From: Acanthopleuribacter pedis
GTDB taxonomy: Bacteria > Acidobacteriota > Holophagae > Acanthopleuribacterales > Acanthopleuribacteraceae
Assembly: GCF_017377855.1 (NCBI RefSeq)
Contig: NZ_JAFREP010000037.1
Location: 1 to 64,000, forward strand
Length of the DNA: 64,000 nucleotides
Direction of reading: 5' to 3'
Positions 35,431 through 44,828 of this stretch are shown piece by piece. The notes under the pieces are model-generated. The model had not been told where the DNA came from, did no database searches, and saw only the letters and a program-made list of their open reading frames with translations. Positions within the stretch are counted from its first letter, which is position 1; each line of letters opens with the position of its first letter. A program made the translations under genes and the position numbers.

Positions 35431-36517
35431 CTCGTTATTTATGCAGCAACTCGGACAAGAGTCCCCGGTTCATTGCCCGCGCTTTCCAGGTATTCATTGG
35501 GATAAGTGGCAAGACATTCGCGCGAGCCGGCCCCTATTCACCGCGCGGAAACGGCAAGGTGGCACGGTTCCACAACCCTGAGAAACGGAAAACATCCGTT
35601 CCCAAACGCCCCTTTCTGGCGCACTTGACCAAGCGTTGTGTGTCTCGTAGTGGAAAAGATGACATCGTGGGCTTGCTCCATCTTCCCTGCTGACAAGCTT
35701 GCGGGCAGAGCCGAGAAAGTCGCTGACCGCCAAGAAAGTCGCTGACCGCCAAGAATGATCGTGCGCGGAATCCATCGGCAGGACAAGTTTAAACCTGCTG
35801 ATTACTCGCGGTGCTCACCCGAATTCGTCGCCAAGCTTTGAAAACGCCGTGAATACATGGGTTACGACCAAGGGCAAACAAGCGGGCCGGACTATTCGTG
35901 GGGCGGACCTTTCGCGGGGCGGACCTTTCCGCGTGGCAGCGCACCGGCGAGGCTGTTCAACCGTTGGTTTGCGAAGGTGCCGTCAAGTAACCTACGTAAT
36001 CGCAGTTGTTTCAACGAAGGAAGAGAACTTTTGCATCAACAATGCGGGAATTTGCCGAGCTGCTTGGGTTCAGCAATGACAGAAGCGTTTTCCAAGAAAA
36101 CATCGCGATTCGAGAAGGAAAAACCTCCCCAATCAGCATTTACCAAAGAAACACGGGGTTTCCAAAAGGTTGAGCCGCGCCAATCTCGCGCAAGCGCGGA
36201 CTAAAGTTGAAAGTACTCAGCCGAGGTTGCTCGATTGGACGGTTGTGAATTTTTCCCGACGCGGTCCTTGATACAAATAATAAGGTGGGAAAAACTATGG
36301 AGGCCGGGGGAAATTGTTCGTGGGCCACCCACCCGTCGGCCGTATGGTTCCTCGGCGGGTTGGGCCCACCTGGGTCAAGGATGCGCGGCGAGATTCCAGC
36401 CGGGTAGCGAGGGCCGTAGTTATCGGCTTCTTGTAATTAACGCTGTTTCTGCTGTTGCCTAGGCCCGCCCACTGAAACGCCTTTTCACGCTTGGGCTGTG
36501 CACACTGCCGCCCGCGG
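35431..36517. other. Non-coding region with degraded repeats
   Basis: No supported gene. AGAAAGTCGCTGACCGCCA occurs twice in tandem at about 35716-35753. A decayed family A copy covers 35803-36048. The remainder to the family B copy at 36518 shows no recognisable features. Confidence 0.5.
35803..36048 (+). repeat. Dispersed repeat family A, degenerate copy
   Basis: Recognisable by TTACTCGCGGTGCTCACC at the left end, AATTCGTCGCCAAGC, GGGTTACGACCAAGG, two units of GGGGCGGACCTTTCGC and AATGCGGG at the right end. It is more diverged than the other copies, suggesting an old insertion. Confidence 0.65.
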
Positions 36518-36682
36518 ACCTCAATCCCAACAGTATTTTTTCTCCTCAAAAGCCTTTCACAAAAAGAAGGTTTTTGAGGGGGCAATGCCCCAGCTGAACA
36601 CGGCTGTTGCAGCGGCCGCTAGGCCGGAGGATGCCCGGTTCAAAAAAGAAAACGGTGGCACCCGAGATTCCCCTTTACCGTC
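36518..36682. repeat. Dispersed repeat family B, copy 2
   Basis: Matches 7-170. The hairpin loop GCCTTTCACAAAAAGAAGG is identical and in the same orientation. The left arm is TATTTTTTCTCCTCAAAA and the right arm is TTTTTGAGGGGGCAATG. These are the reverse complements of copy 1's right and left arms. No ORF is supported. Confidence 0.85.
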
Positions 36683-36954
36683 AAGCCCAGAGCCCAACAT
36701 CTCGGCATACCACGGAAGCCAACGCCGCGAGAGGCACAACGCTTAGGAAGCGCTGATGCGTGGCGTTTTCCGGAAAACCTCTGGACTGCAACGGCACGTA
36801 ACAATGCTCAGGGCCCACGGGGGCGGCTGGCAGCCTTACGCCAAGCGCTTTCGCTCCAGATTGTTACCGAAAATCCCTCGCGCCGGCCCTGTTTAGGTTA
36901 CGAGATGAGTATTCGTCCCGTTGCGAGCAGCCGGCAGGCGGCATCTGGTATTAG

Positions 36955-37262
36955 CTCACTATGTTCAAGGAATTCTTCCGTGGGGGAACCCATGCAATTA
37001 CGAGGGTTTGCCTTCCGCGGGGCGCCCGGTCGCCTTACCTGGTCGAGCTGCCTTCGCCTCAGCTGCTACGCCGATAGGTCGGACCCCGATAGGTCGGACC
37101 CCGATAGGTCGGAGCAGCGAAAGATCGGCCCCGCAAAAGATCGGCCCCGCGAATGGACGGCCCCGCGAATGGTCGAAGCCCTGTGCCGTGGCTTGGTCGT
37201 AATCTTCGTACTCATAAGGCTTTCAGCTTCTCGCGACGTATTCTTTGCAAGGAAAGCGGGTT
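36955..37262 (-). repeat. Dispersed repeat family A, reverse-orientation copy
   Basis: Contains CAAGGAATTC, GGGGAACCCATGCAATTACGAGG, a single pentapeptide-like unit TTTGCCTTCCGCGGGGCG, three 15-bp units of ATAGGTCGGACCCCG and several 15/16-bp AAGATCGGCCCCGC units. It ends with CTTTCAGCTTCTCGCGACG and GCAAGGAAAGCGGG. The terminal inverted repeats are partly decayed. Confidence 0.8.
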
Positions 37263-37348
37263 TGGCGTGGCTTTCCGACCGCGGATGGCCGCCGCCTAAG
37301 CTGCCTGAAGCAGGAATGTTTGCTTGTCGTGCCGGCTCACCCGAAACC

Positions 37349-37468
37349 AGCGAACCGATATCCCGTCAGCCAACACCTCGTCGAGGGATTCCTCGCCGGC
37401 GGCGCCGGCTGATCCCAATCTAGCGAACCGATATCCCGTTGGCCAACACCTCGTCGAGGGATTCCTCG
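37349..37468. repeat. 47-bp direct repeat at the 3' end of a kinase gene
   Basis: A 47-bp block starting AGCGAACCGATATCCCGT and ending GGGATTCCTCG occurs at 37349-37395 and 37422-37468 with two differences. The second copy is the last coding segment and stop of the histidine kinase gene (EESLDEVLANGISVR). The first is a non-coding duplicate just downstream of it. Confidence 0.85.
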
Positions 37469-40400
37469 CTCTCGTGGGACTTGAATTCTGAAAAGTGGAT
37501 AATACGCTCGCCTTGCCGGCCCAATCCGTCGCCCGGTGCTTCCGCGGGCAACTGAAACGTAAAAGTGGAGCCCTTGCCAAAATCACTGGCCACCGAGATG
37601 TCACCGCCCATCAGCCGGCAGAAATACCGACTGATGTACAAACCCAACCCGGTGCCGCCATAGCGGTTGTGGTCTTCGATCTGTGAAAACTCGCGGAACA
37701 GTTTGTTCATTTTTTCCGCTTTCATCCCAATACCGGTATCGCGCACCGAAAAAATGAGCCAATCACCGCCCGGCTGTGTCTCGCGTTTGACAGAGACGGT
37801 GAGCGAACCGGCCTCGGTGAACTTATTGGCGTTGGTCACCAAATTAAGCAAGACACCGTGTAGTTTGGTCATGTCGGATCGCATTTTTCCAAGACATTCG
37901 GGTTCAAAAACGGTCGTAAGACTATTGTTGTTTTTTGCCAATACTGGACGAATGTGATCCAAGACATTGTCGACCAACTGCTGGACATCAAAGGTTTCTA
38001 CAAACAGATCCACTTTTCCCGATTCAATTTTGGTTAGGTCGAGGATGTTGTTCACCAGGGAGAGCTGGTACTGCGCGGCCGATTTGATGCGACCCACATC
38101 CACCATCGCATCGTCGACCACGTCCAAGGCATTGACTGCATCCTCGAATTCTTCTTCGATGAGTTCGCTATACCCGATGATGGCGTTGAGCGGGGTGCGC
38201 AATTCGTGGCTCATGTGCGCCAAAAAGGCACTTTTGGCACGGCTGGCTTCGACGGCCATTTTTTGCTGTTCCGTCAGCAACTCAACCCTGGCGCGTTGGC
38301 GTTCCTGCTCGCGCTGATGGTGGATGAACAGCACCAATAAACCCAGAAACAGCAGGACGTACAGCGTGACGGCCATACCCGATAAATAATAGGGTGGCGA
38401 AATGCGGATTTTGACCGCGACTTCGTTGTTGTTCCAAATCCCGTCGTGGTTGGATGCTCTGACCTTGAGGGTGTACTCCCCCGGTGGAAGATTTGAGTAA
38501 GAAGCAAAACGGCGCGTGGTTTCTTGCCGATAGCCGCTTTCGAAGCCCTCTAGGAAATGTTGGTATTTGTTCAGCTCTGGTCGGGTGTAATCCAAAGCGG
38601 CAAACTCAATGGAAACAAAATTCTCGTCATGGCGCAGATCCAGCGCGTCGCCGTCATACAGACGTTTTTCGTATGGCACATCGTTGATTTTCACACCCGC
38701 GATGACCACCGGCGCAATGAACCCGTCGTCGGAGATGCGATTCGGGTAAAACTGATCGACCCCCAGAATACCGCCCGCATAGATCCAGCCGTGCTTGCTT
38801 TTGTGGATGGCGTTTTGGGCGAATTGGGTATTGCGCAAACCGTCGACCACATCGAAATGGCGAAACTCTTCCCCGACCGGATCGAAACGGGACAATCCGC
38901 GATTGGTGGTCAACCAAATATAACCGCGGCTGTCACCGCTTACCGCGTTCACCGTACCACGTGGAATGCCCTGTTCTTCACGCCAGTTCCGCACGGCCCC
39001 GGTTTCTTTGTCAATGCGAACCAGCCCACCCCCACGCGTCCCCAGCCACCAGGCATCATCGTCGTCATAGAAGGAGTACACGGTGCGCGCGGGAATCCGC
39101 ACGTCGCCAAAGTCGCGGCTGTAGATCAGGGTGTTTTCGTCGATGGGATCGTAACGCATGGCGCCGTTGGTACCCCCAAACCAGAGCCAACCCTCGCGGT
39201 CCTCGTAAATCGAATAGTAACGGTTGCGGTCATTCAACCGCTGAAAGCTCGGCTGAGGATGGGTAAACTGCGAAAAGTTGGTGCCGTCGCCGCGGTAAAT
39301 GCCGTGGTCTCCTGCGAGCCAGGTTCGGCCGGAGGGTTCTTGGTGGATGCCGTGGACGGCAATGTGGGGGATGTCCGGGTCAATCTCAACCCGAACAAAG
39401 GTGTCGGTTTCCGCGTCCAGCACGGCCACCCCGTAATCACTGCCCACCCATATGCGATTGCGCCGATCACAGTGCACGGAGAGTAAATCGTTCAAAAGGG
39501 GGCCGTTCACTGGATCGTCGGGGTCCGACCGGTAATGGGTATAGGTGTCGGTGACGGGATTGTAGCGGTCGATGCCGCCCGAGTAAGAGGCGATCCACAA
39601 ACGATCCTGCTGATCCGTGGTCACGCCGCGAATGTTCCCGAAGGTTAATGAATTCAGCTTACGAGGATCGTGGAACAGGTTGCGAAACTTGCGCGGGCGC
39701 AGGTTGAGTTGGTTGATGCCGCCGCCTTTGGTTCCAACCCATAGATTACCGGAGGTATCCTCGAAAATTTCGTGGACGTCGTGGTGGCTCAGCGAATAAG
39801 GATTCACCGGATTGGATTGGTATTCGACCAAAAGATTGCGGTCGCTGTTGTAGAGGTGAAGGCCGCCAAACTTGCTGCCCGCCCAAATACGACTATGGTG
39901 GTCGAGGAACAACGAGGTGACGGTATACTGATTTGGCTGGTTGGGCCCCACCTCGGGACGCGGAATCTCGGTGAGTTGCCCGGTTTCGCGGTTGCGTACC
40001 GCCAGATACTGGTTACTGCCAATCCATAAGTTACCGCGCTGGTCGAGAAGTAAGCTGCGGACCTCGCGCTGGAAATCCAAGCGATCGTCCGGGTCTTGGA
40101 TGGTGGTAAAGGTATTGCTGATGCGATCATAAAGCGAGAGGCCGCGGTCCGTGCCAATCCACACTTTATCGGGCCCGTCCCTTTGGATCGCCCAAACGCG
40201 AGGGCCTGGCAAAAGCGCTGGATCAAAACGTGTTATGAGGTTATTTCGGTAGTTGAGGAGATTGATGCCGTCACCAACGGTTCCAATCCAAAATGCGCCG
40301 TCACCGGCAGGCTCAAATACCTGAAGTTTGTCGCTGGAAAGGCTGTTCAAGTTCGTGGGATCGTGCCGAAAGGTCTCAAAGGTTTCACTTTCTGGATGGT

Positions 40401-40992
40401 ACACATTCATACCACCGCGCCAGGTGGCGATCCATAACCGACCGTCTTCATCTAATTCGAGATGACTGATGTTGTCGTCGCTGAGGCCGCCCTTCTTGCC
40501 CGGCTGATGGTAGAAGGTCCGAAAGCGATAACCGTCAAAGCGATTTAACCCGTGCAAGGTACCGAACCAAAGAAATCCCTCTCGGTCCTGGCAAATCGAC
40601 CAAACGTAATTGTGAGACAACCCTTGTTCCAAATCAAGCCGGGTGAAATGGCTCGATTTAAGCTCGGGGCCGGCGAAGTAGGCCGGGCTCATCAAATGAA
40701 AGAGCCATAGACAAGCTGCCGCAACGTAAAAACGAACATTTTTGAAACTCGGTACAGAAAGCCGTTGCCGAGGTGAACGCGTTACATCGGATAAACAGGT
40801 GTTGGGAAACGCCGGATCAGCGGATCGCGGTGTTTCGGCCGTTGAATTGTCGGCCCGACGGTTTTGAGACAACCTCGGGTACACGCCTAGTGGTTTCATC
40901 GCCGGCCACAGCATCGTGAAATTGGCTTCCATCTTACCTTTTCGGTTCCCTGACGGCGAGGAGAAAGTCGCAAACCGCGGCGGTTGGGTCAT
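37420..40992 (-). CDS. Two-component-regulator propeller sensor histidine kinase (1)
   Basis: A 1190-residue sensor kinase. A hydrophobic stretch (VAAACLWLFHLMSP, about 90-105) is the likely membrane-targeting signal. Two seven-bladed Reg_prop propellers follow (repeats such as REGFLWFGTLHGLNRFDGY), then a Y_Y_Y domain (EFAALDYTRPELNKYQHFLEG). A TM helix (MAVTLYVLLFLGLLVLF) precedes HisKA with the phospho-His in HMSHELRTPLNAIIGYSE (about 927). The HATPase has DTGIGM and GGTGLGLYISRYF. There is no receiver domain and no response regulator nearby. Its ATG overlaps the stop of the upstream kinase gene (ATGA). The ligand is probably a periplasmic carbohydrate or similar, by family analogy. A second in-frame ATG (about 40932) exists. 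Confidence 0.9.
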   Translation of the reverse strand: MTQPPRFATFSSPSGNRKGKMEANFTMLWPAMKPLGVYPRLSQNRRADNSTAETPRSADPAFPNTCLSDVTRSPRQRLSVPSFKNVRFYVAAACLWLFHLMSPAYFAGPELKSSHFTRLDLEQGLSHNYVWSICQDREGFLWFGTLHGLNRFDGYRFRTFYHQPGKKGGLSDDNISHLELDEDGRLWIATWRGGMNVYHPESETFETFRHDPTNLNSLSSDKLQVFEPAGDGAFWIGTVGDGINLLNYRNNLITRFDPALLPGPRVWAIQRDGPDKVWIGTDRGLSLYDRISNTFTTIQDPDDRLDFQREVRSLLLDQRGNLWIGSNQYLAVRNRETGQLTEIPRPEVGPNQPNQYTVTSLFLDHHSRIWAGSKFGGLHLYNSDRNLLVEYQSNPVNPYSLSHHDVHEIFEDTSGNLWVGTKGGGINQLNLRPRKFRNLFHDPRKLNSLTFGNIRGVTTDQQDRLWIASYSGGIDRYNPVTDTYTHYRSDPDDPVNGPLLNDLLSVHCDRRNRIWVGSDYGVAVLDAETDTFVRVEIDPDIPHIAVHGIHQEPSGRTWLAGDHGIYRGDGTNFSQFTHPQPSFQRLNDRNRYYSIYEDREGWLWFGGTNGAMRYDPIDENTLIYSRDFGDVRIPARTVYSFYDDDDAWWLGTRGGGLVRIDKETGAVRNWREEQGIPRGTVNAVSGDSRGYIWLTTNRGLSRFDPVGEEFRHFDVVDGLRNTQFAQNAIHKSKHGWIYAGGILGVDQFYPNRISDDGFIAPVVIAGVKINDVPYEKRLYDGDALDLRHDENFVSIEFAALDYTRPELNKYQHFLEGFESGYRQETTRRFASYSNLPPGEYTLKVRASNHDGIWNNNEVAVKIRISPPYYLSGMAVTLYVLLFLGLLVLFIHHQREQERQRARVELLTEQQKMAVEASRAKSAFLAHMSHELRTPLNAIIGYSELIEEEFEDAVNALDVVDDAMVDVGRIKSAAQYQLSLVNNILDLTKIESGKVDLFVETFDVQQLVDNVLDHIRPVLAKNNNSLTTVFEPECLGKMRSDMTKLHGVLLNLVTNANKFTEAGSLTVSVKRETQPGGDWLIFSVRDTGIGMKAEKMNKLFREFSQIEDHNRYGGTGLGLYISRYFCRLMGGDISVASDFGKGSTFTFQLPAEAPGDGLGRQGERIIHFSEFKSHESEESLDEVLANGISVR

Positions 40993-43900
40993 CCTTCGTC
41001 GGGGAAACTGATGGTTTTGGACTCGTTTCCGACCAACACCGGAATCTCCATGGTAAAGGTGGTTCCTTTGCGGTATTGGCTTTTGACATCAATCCCGCCC
41101 CCCATCATCTTGCAAAAACAGCGCGTGATGTAGAGGCCTAAACCCGTGCCGCCGTATCGATTGTGGTCTTCAATCTGCGTAAACTCGCGGAACAACATTT
41201 CAATTTGGTGTTCCTTAATCCCGATGCCGGTGTCGGTTACTTCAAAAGTGACCCACTCCTCGCGTGACCGCATGGAACGGGTCACACGGAGGTGAATTTG
41301 ACCGCGGTTGGTGAATTTATTGGCGTTGTTGAGGACATTGAGTAAGGCGGTGCGTAGCTTGATCATGTCGGCCACCATAAAGCCGGGATTCGCGGGTTCG
41401 TAGTCAACCAACAGGTGGTTGGCCTGTTTCTTGAGCAGGGGCCGCACCTGACTGAGCGCGGATTCCACCATCTCACGCACGGAAAAACGTTCCAGGAGCA
41501 GGGGCACCTCACCTGATTCGATTTTGGTGAAGTCCAGGAGGTTGTTGATCAATGACAACTGGTAAAAAGCGGCGGAACGGATTTTGGCAAGATCGGTGTT
41601 GAGGGTTTTGCGCAAGGCACGATCCTCGACACCGTCGTCGACTTCTTCCTCCAGAATTTCACTGTAGCCGATGATGTGGTTGAGCGGTGTGCGTAATTCA
41701 TGGCTCATTTGGGCCAGGAACGCGCTTTTAGAGCGGCTGGAGTCCTCGGCGTGACGGCGTGCCTCGAGCATTTCGGAGATTTTCTCGTTCTCTCTTCGTT
41801 TGCGGACGATCAAGGTGCCGATGCCGGCGATCAAACCGGCGCCGAGCAGGAAGTAGAGCACCACGGCCAACTTGCCCAAGAAAAAGGGTGGGTTAATGCG
41901 GATGCGAACGGCAAGCCCCTCCTCGTTCCAGATGCCGTCGTGGTTGGCGGCACGCACGCGGAAGCGGTAGTTGCCGGGGGCAAGCGCCGCGTAGTTGACG
42001 CTACGACGATGGTCGGGGCGCGACCAGGTTTCGTCCAGGCCTTCCAACATGTATTGGTACCGGTTGTGCTCGGGTGAGGTGAAATCGAGGGCGGCGAACT
42101 CAAAAAACAAGTAGTTCTCGTTGGCGGGAAGGGTGATTTTCTCCGGCCGGGTTGGGTGAATGGCGAGGGTACGATCCATGACCCGGAACTCGGAAAGCGC
42201 CAAGTTGGGTGGCGAACCGTAATCGCGGACTTGGCTAGGGTAAAAACTGTTAAATCCTTCAATGCCCCCGAAGAAAAACTCGCCGGTGGGGCCGACGGCA
42301 TAGGCACCGACGCTAAACAATTCGTCCTGGAGGCCGTCGGCCACATTGTAGTTACGAAAGGTTTTGAACTCGGGATCGAAGCGACACAGGCCTTTGTTGG
42401 TGCTTATCCACAGGCGGTCGGCGCGGTCCGTGAGCACGGCGTAAACAATATTATTAGGCAACCCGTCGGCGGTGCTGAAGTGGGTGAAGGTGTCGGCACC
42501 CCAGGGAAGCAGGCTCAAGCCGCCGCCAAAGGAGCCGGCCCAAATCCCCTGGCTGTTCTCGCCGAGGCAAAGAATGGTGGCATTGCTGATGCCGGCCGGG
42601 TCTTCTTGTTTGGGGAGGTAACTCCGAAAGTCATTGGATTCACGGCGATAGCGAATCAACCCGCCATGTGCGGTTGCCAGCCAAACCTGACCTTCCCGAT
42701 CGCGGTGGATATCGTAGATACGGGTGCCGCCCAGGCCGTGGTTGCTGTTGTCGCCGTTGGGATAATTGGTAAAACGCCCGTCCCTAAGGATGCTCAAGCC
42801 ACCGGTGGTCCCGATCCACAGCGCGTCGTCCAGCCAGGCCAAGCTTTGAACTTGATCGTGGATGAGGCTGTTGGGATTGCGTGGATCGTGTTGAAAGCGG
42901 GTGAAACCGCCGTCTTCATCGAGACGATTCACCCCGCCGTTGGTTCCCGCCCAAAGCCGTTCGGCCGGGTCCTTCTCCAGCGCCATCACCCAGGCATTGC
43001 TGATGCTGCGCGGGTTGCCGCTTTCAGGTAGGTAAGCGGTCACCTTTCCGGTTTTTCGATTTAAGAAACACAAACCACCGCCCAGGGTGCCAACCCAAAC
43101 CCCACCGTCGGCGGTGGGCGCGAGTGCCCGAACAGCTTCACTTGGTAGCGCGTTCGGTTCATTGGGTTGAGCGCGGTACACATCAAACTTTTTGCGTTTG
43201 GTGTCGAGTTTGCTCAAGCCGCCGCCACGGGTTCCGATCCAGAGCACGTCGTTGCGATCCACAAAAAGTGCGCGGATGTCATTGTGAAGCAACCCATTTT
43301 GGTTCAAGCGGTTGTGCTGGAATTGCAGCCAGCGCCCGTCGAGTGGATCATAGCGGAACATTCCGTGGTACAAGGTGCCAACCAACAGGTTTCCGGTGGG
43401 ATCCTCGGTAATTTCGTTAAAGTTGGTTTCTTCCAGGGGCACACCGTTTTCCCGCAGGGGTTGCTGCACCACCAAACTGCGGTCGCGAATATCGAGGCGG
43501 AATAAATGGCGGTTGGTACCGATCCACAAATATTGATTTTCAGACAAATGTAAGGCGCGGATCTGGGCACTTTTGAGTTCTTCGGCCATGGGCCCCGCGG
43601 CGGAAACCTGTTGTGCGCGACCGCTTTGGCTGTCGAGCAGCCATAAGCCGGAGTTGGTCGCCATGAAGAAGGTGTTGTCGACCACCTCAACCATGTCCCA
43701 AACGCGCGCGGGTTGATTTACACCGGGCGGCTCCAAGCCGAAACGCGTTTCTTCCATGGTTTTGGGATTGATGCGAATGACGCCGGCGGCGTAAGTACCC
43801 ACCCAAATGTGGCCGGCGCGGTCTCGGTACAACTTTTGGACACGCTGGATTGGGTCCCCGTTTGCGAAGCTGAGCCGAACGCGCGAAAACGATTGCTTGA

Positions 43901-44282
43901 CGGGATCAAAAAGATTGAGCCCGCCACCCCAGGTTGCAATCCACAAAACGCCCTGCTGGTCTTCTGCCATGGAACTGACATTGTCTCCGGCGATGGAGGT
44001 TGGGTCGGCCGGGTTGTGGTAAAAGGTGGTGAAGGTGTAGCCGTCGTAGCGATTGAGCCCGTTCTGGGTACCGACCCATAAAAAACCGTCGCGGTCTTGG
44101 GTGACGCTGTAGACGGTGCGGTGTGACAGATTGTCGTCGAGACCCAGATGGGTTAACCGCGTTTTCGACCAGGTAAAGTTGCTTTGGGCCCATAGCCGAA
44201 CACCGCCCGCCGGGATCACCGAAAGGACGAACATCGCCGCCAAGCGGAAGACGGTACCAAACAAAAGGGTCGGATCAGTCAA
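40989..44282 (-). CDS. Two-component-regulator propeller sensor histidine kinase (2)
   Basis: A 1097-residue paralogue of the downstream kinase. It has a signal peptide (FRLAAMFVLSVIPAGG), periplasmic Reg_prop repeats starting at DGFLWVGTQNGLNRYDGYTF, then Y_Y_Y (EFAALDFTSPEHNRYQYMLEG). The TM helix is VVLYFLLGAGLIAGIGTLIV. HisKA has SHELRTPLNHIIGYSE (His about 860) and the HATPase has DTGIGI and GGTGLGLYITRCF. No receiver domain is fused. The start is TTG at 44282, with an in-frame ATG 17 codons in. It is the first gene of a translationally coupled pair, so the two kinases may work together or form heterodimers. Confidence 0.9.
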   Translation of the reverse strand: MTDPTLLFGTVFRLAAMFVLSVIPAGGVRLWAQSNFTWSKTRLTHLGLDDNLSHRTVYSVTQDRDGFLWVGTQNGLNRYDGYTFTTFYHNPADPTSIAGDNVSSMAEDQQGVLWIATWGGGLNLFDPVKQSFSRVRLSFANGDPIQRVQKLYRDRAGHIWVGTYAAGVIRINPKTMEETRFGLEPPGVNQPARVWDMVEVVDNTFFMATNSGLWLLDSQSGRAQQVSAAGPMAEELKSAQIRALHLSENQYLWIGTNRHLFRLDIRDRSLVVQQPLRENGVPLEETNFNEITEDPTGNLLVGTLYHGMFRYDPLDGRWLQFQHNRLNQNGLLHNDIRALFVDRNDVLWIGTRGGGLSKLDTKRKKFDVYRAQPNEPNALPSEAVRALAPTADGGVWVGTLGGGLCFLNRKTGKVTAYLPESGNPRSISNAWVMALEKDPAERLWAGTNGGVNRLDEDGGFTRFQHDPRNPNSLIHDQVQSLAWLDDALWIGTTGGLSILRDGRFTNYPNGDNSNHGLGGTRIYDIHRDREGQVWLATAHGGLIRYRRESNDFRSYLPKQEDPAGISNATILCLGENSQGIWAGSFGGGLSLLPWGADTFTHFSTADGLPNNIVYAVLTDRADRLWISTNKGLCRFDPEFKTFRNYNVADGLQDELFSVGAYAVGPTGEFFFGGIEGFNSFYPSQVRDYGSPPNLALSEFRVMDRTLAIHPTRPEKITLPANENYLFFEFAALDFTSPEHNRYQYMLEGLDETWSRPDHRRSVNYAALAPGNYRFRVRAANHDGIWNEEGLAVRIRINPPFFLGKLAVVLYFLLGAGLIAGIGTLIVRKRRENEKISEMLEARRHAEDSSRSKSAFLAQMSHELRTPLNHIIGYSEILEEEVDDGVEDRALRKTLNTDLAKIRSAAFYQLSLINNLLDFTKIESGEVPLLLERFSVREMVESALSQVRPLLKKQANHLLVDYEPANPGFMVADMIKLRTALLNVLNNANKFTNRGQIHLRVTRSMRSREEWVTFEVTDTGIGIKEHQIEMLFREFTQIEDHNRYGGTGLGLYITRCFCKMMGGGIDVKSQYRKGTTFTMEIPVLVGNESKTISFPDEG

Positions 44283-44705
44283 AATCGTTGGGCCTCACCG
44301 TTAAAAATCGATACGCCCTGAATTCAGGTCGATACAAAACCACGGCCGGCGGAGAGAGGAGCAACGCGCCTTGAACCCGAAGAAGGTTGTAAGCCGACCT
44401 GGTTTGTTTTTCATAGGAGATCCCGCACAAAAACAAAGGTTCCAACGCGAATACCCGTGACCGGCATGCGGCGGTTTGCGGATGGATGGCATTGGGCTCA
44501 GCTTAAACGGGCCGGCGGGTAAAATCAAGCAAGCAAGCCGTTAGCGGCTTCTTTCGCTACCTCGGTGGAAACGGTCGGCATAGCCGCCCTGGATTGCGCC
44601 GGCTGAACGGTTGGGGACCCTCTCCCCTTCGTTCCAGCTGTATCGAGATTTTCTCTGTTGGCGGCGAAGCCCGTGTTAGAGTGAATGGACCGGATTTTCC
44701 CCGAG
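44283..44705. other. Intergenic region between divergent kinase genes
   Basis: No gene or clear repeat is visible. It must contain the promoter of the propeller-kinase operon on the minus strand. Confidence 0.5.
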
Positions 44706-44825
44706 CTAGCCCACATTGCTTACAAGGAATTCTGCTACGGGGCAACCCATGCGATTCCAAGGGGGAGGCCTTCCACGGGGCGGCCTACCGCCGGGCGGCC
44801 TACCGCCTTACTCGTTCGAGGTTGA
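44706..44825 (-). repeat. Dispersed repeat family A, half copy adjoining a gene start
   Basis: Starts TAGCCCACATTGCTTACAAGG and has the AATTCTGCTACGGGGCAACC and CATGCGATT blocks. Three 15-bp units of the type GGGCGGCCTACCGCC follow, then CTTACTCGTTCGAGG, after which the homology stops. The Ser/Thr kinase gene starts (TTG) within a few bases of this break. The element therefore forms its 5' untranslated region and may carry or have displaced its promoter. Confidence 0.8.
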
Positions 44826-44828
44826 AAT

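Noticed and set aside
38557..39486. 309-residue plus-strand ORF
   Set aside because: It is antisense to the propeller histidine kinase, whose domains are unmistakable.
42405..42413. DnaA-box-like TTATCCACA
   Set aside because: A single occurrence inside a coding sequence, with no cluster or AT-rich unwinding region.
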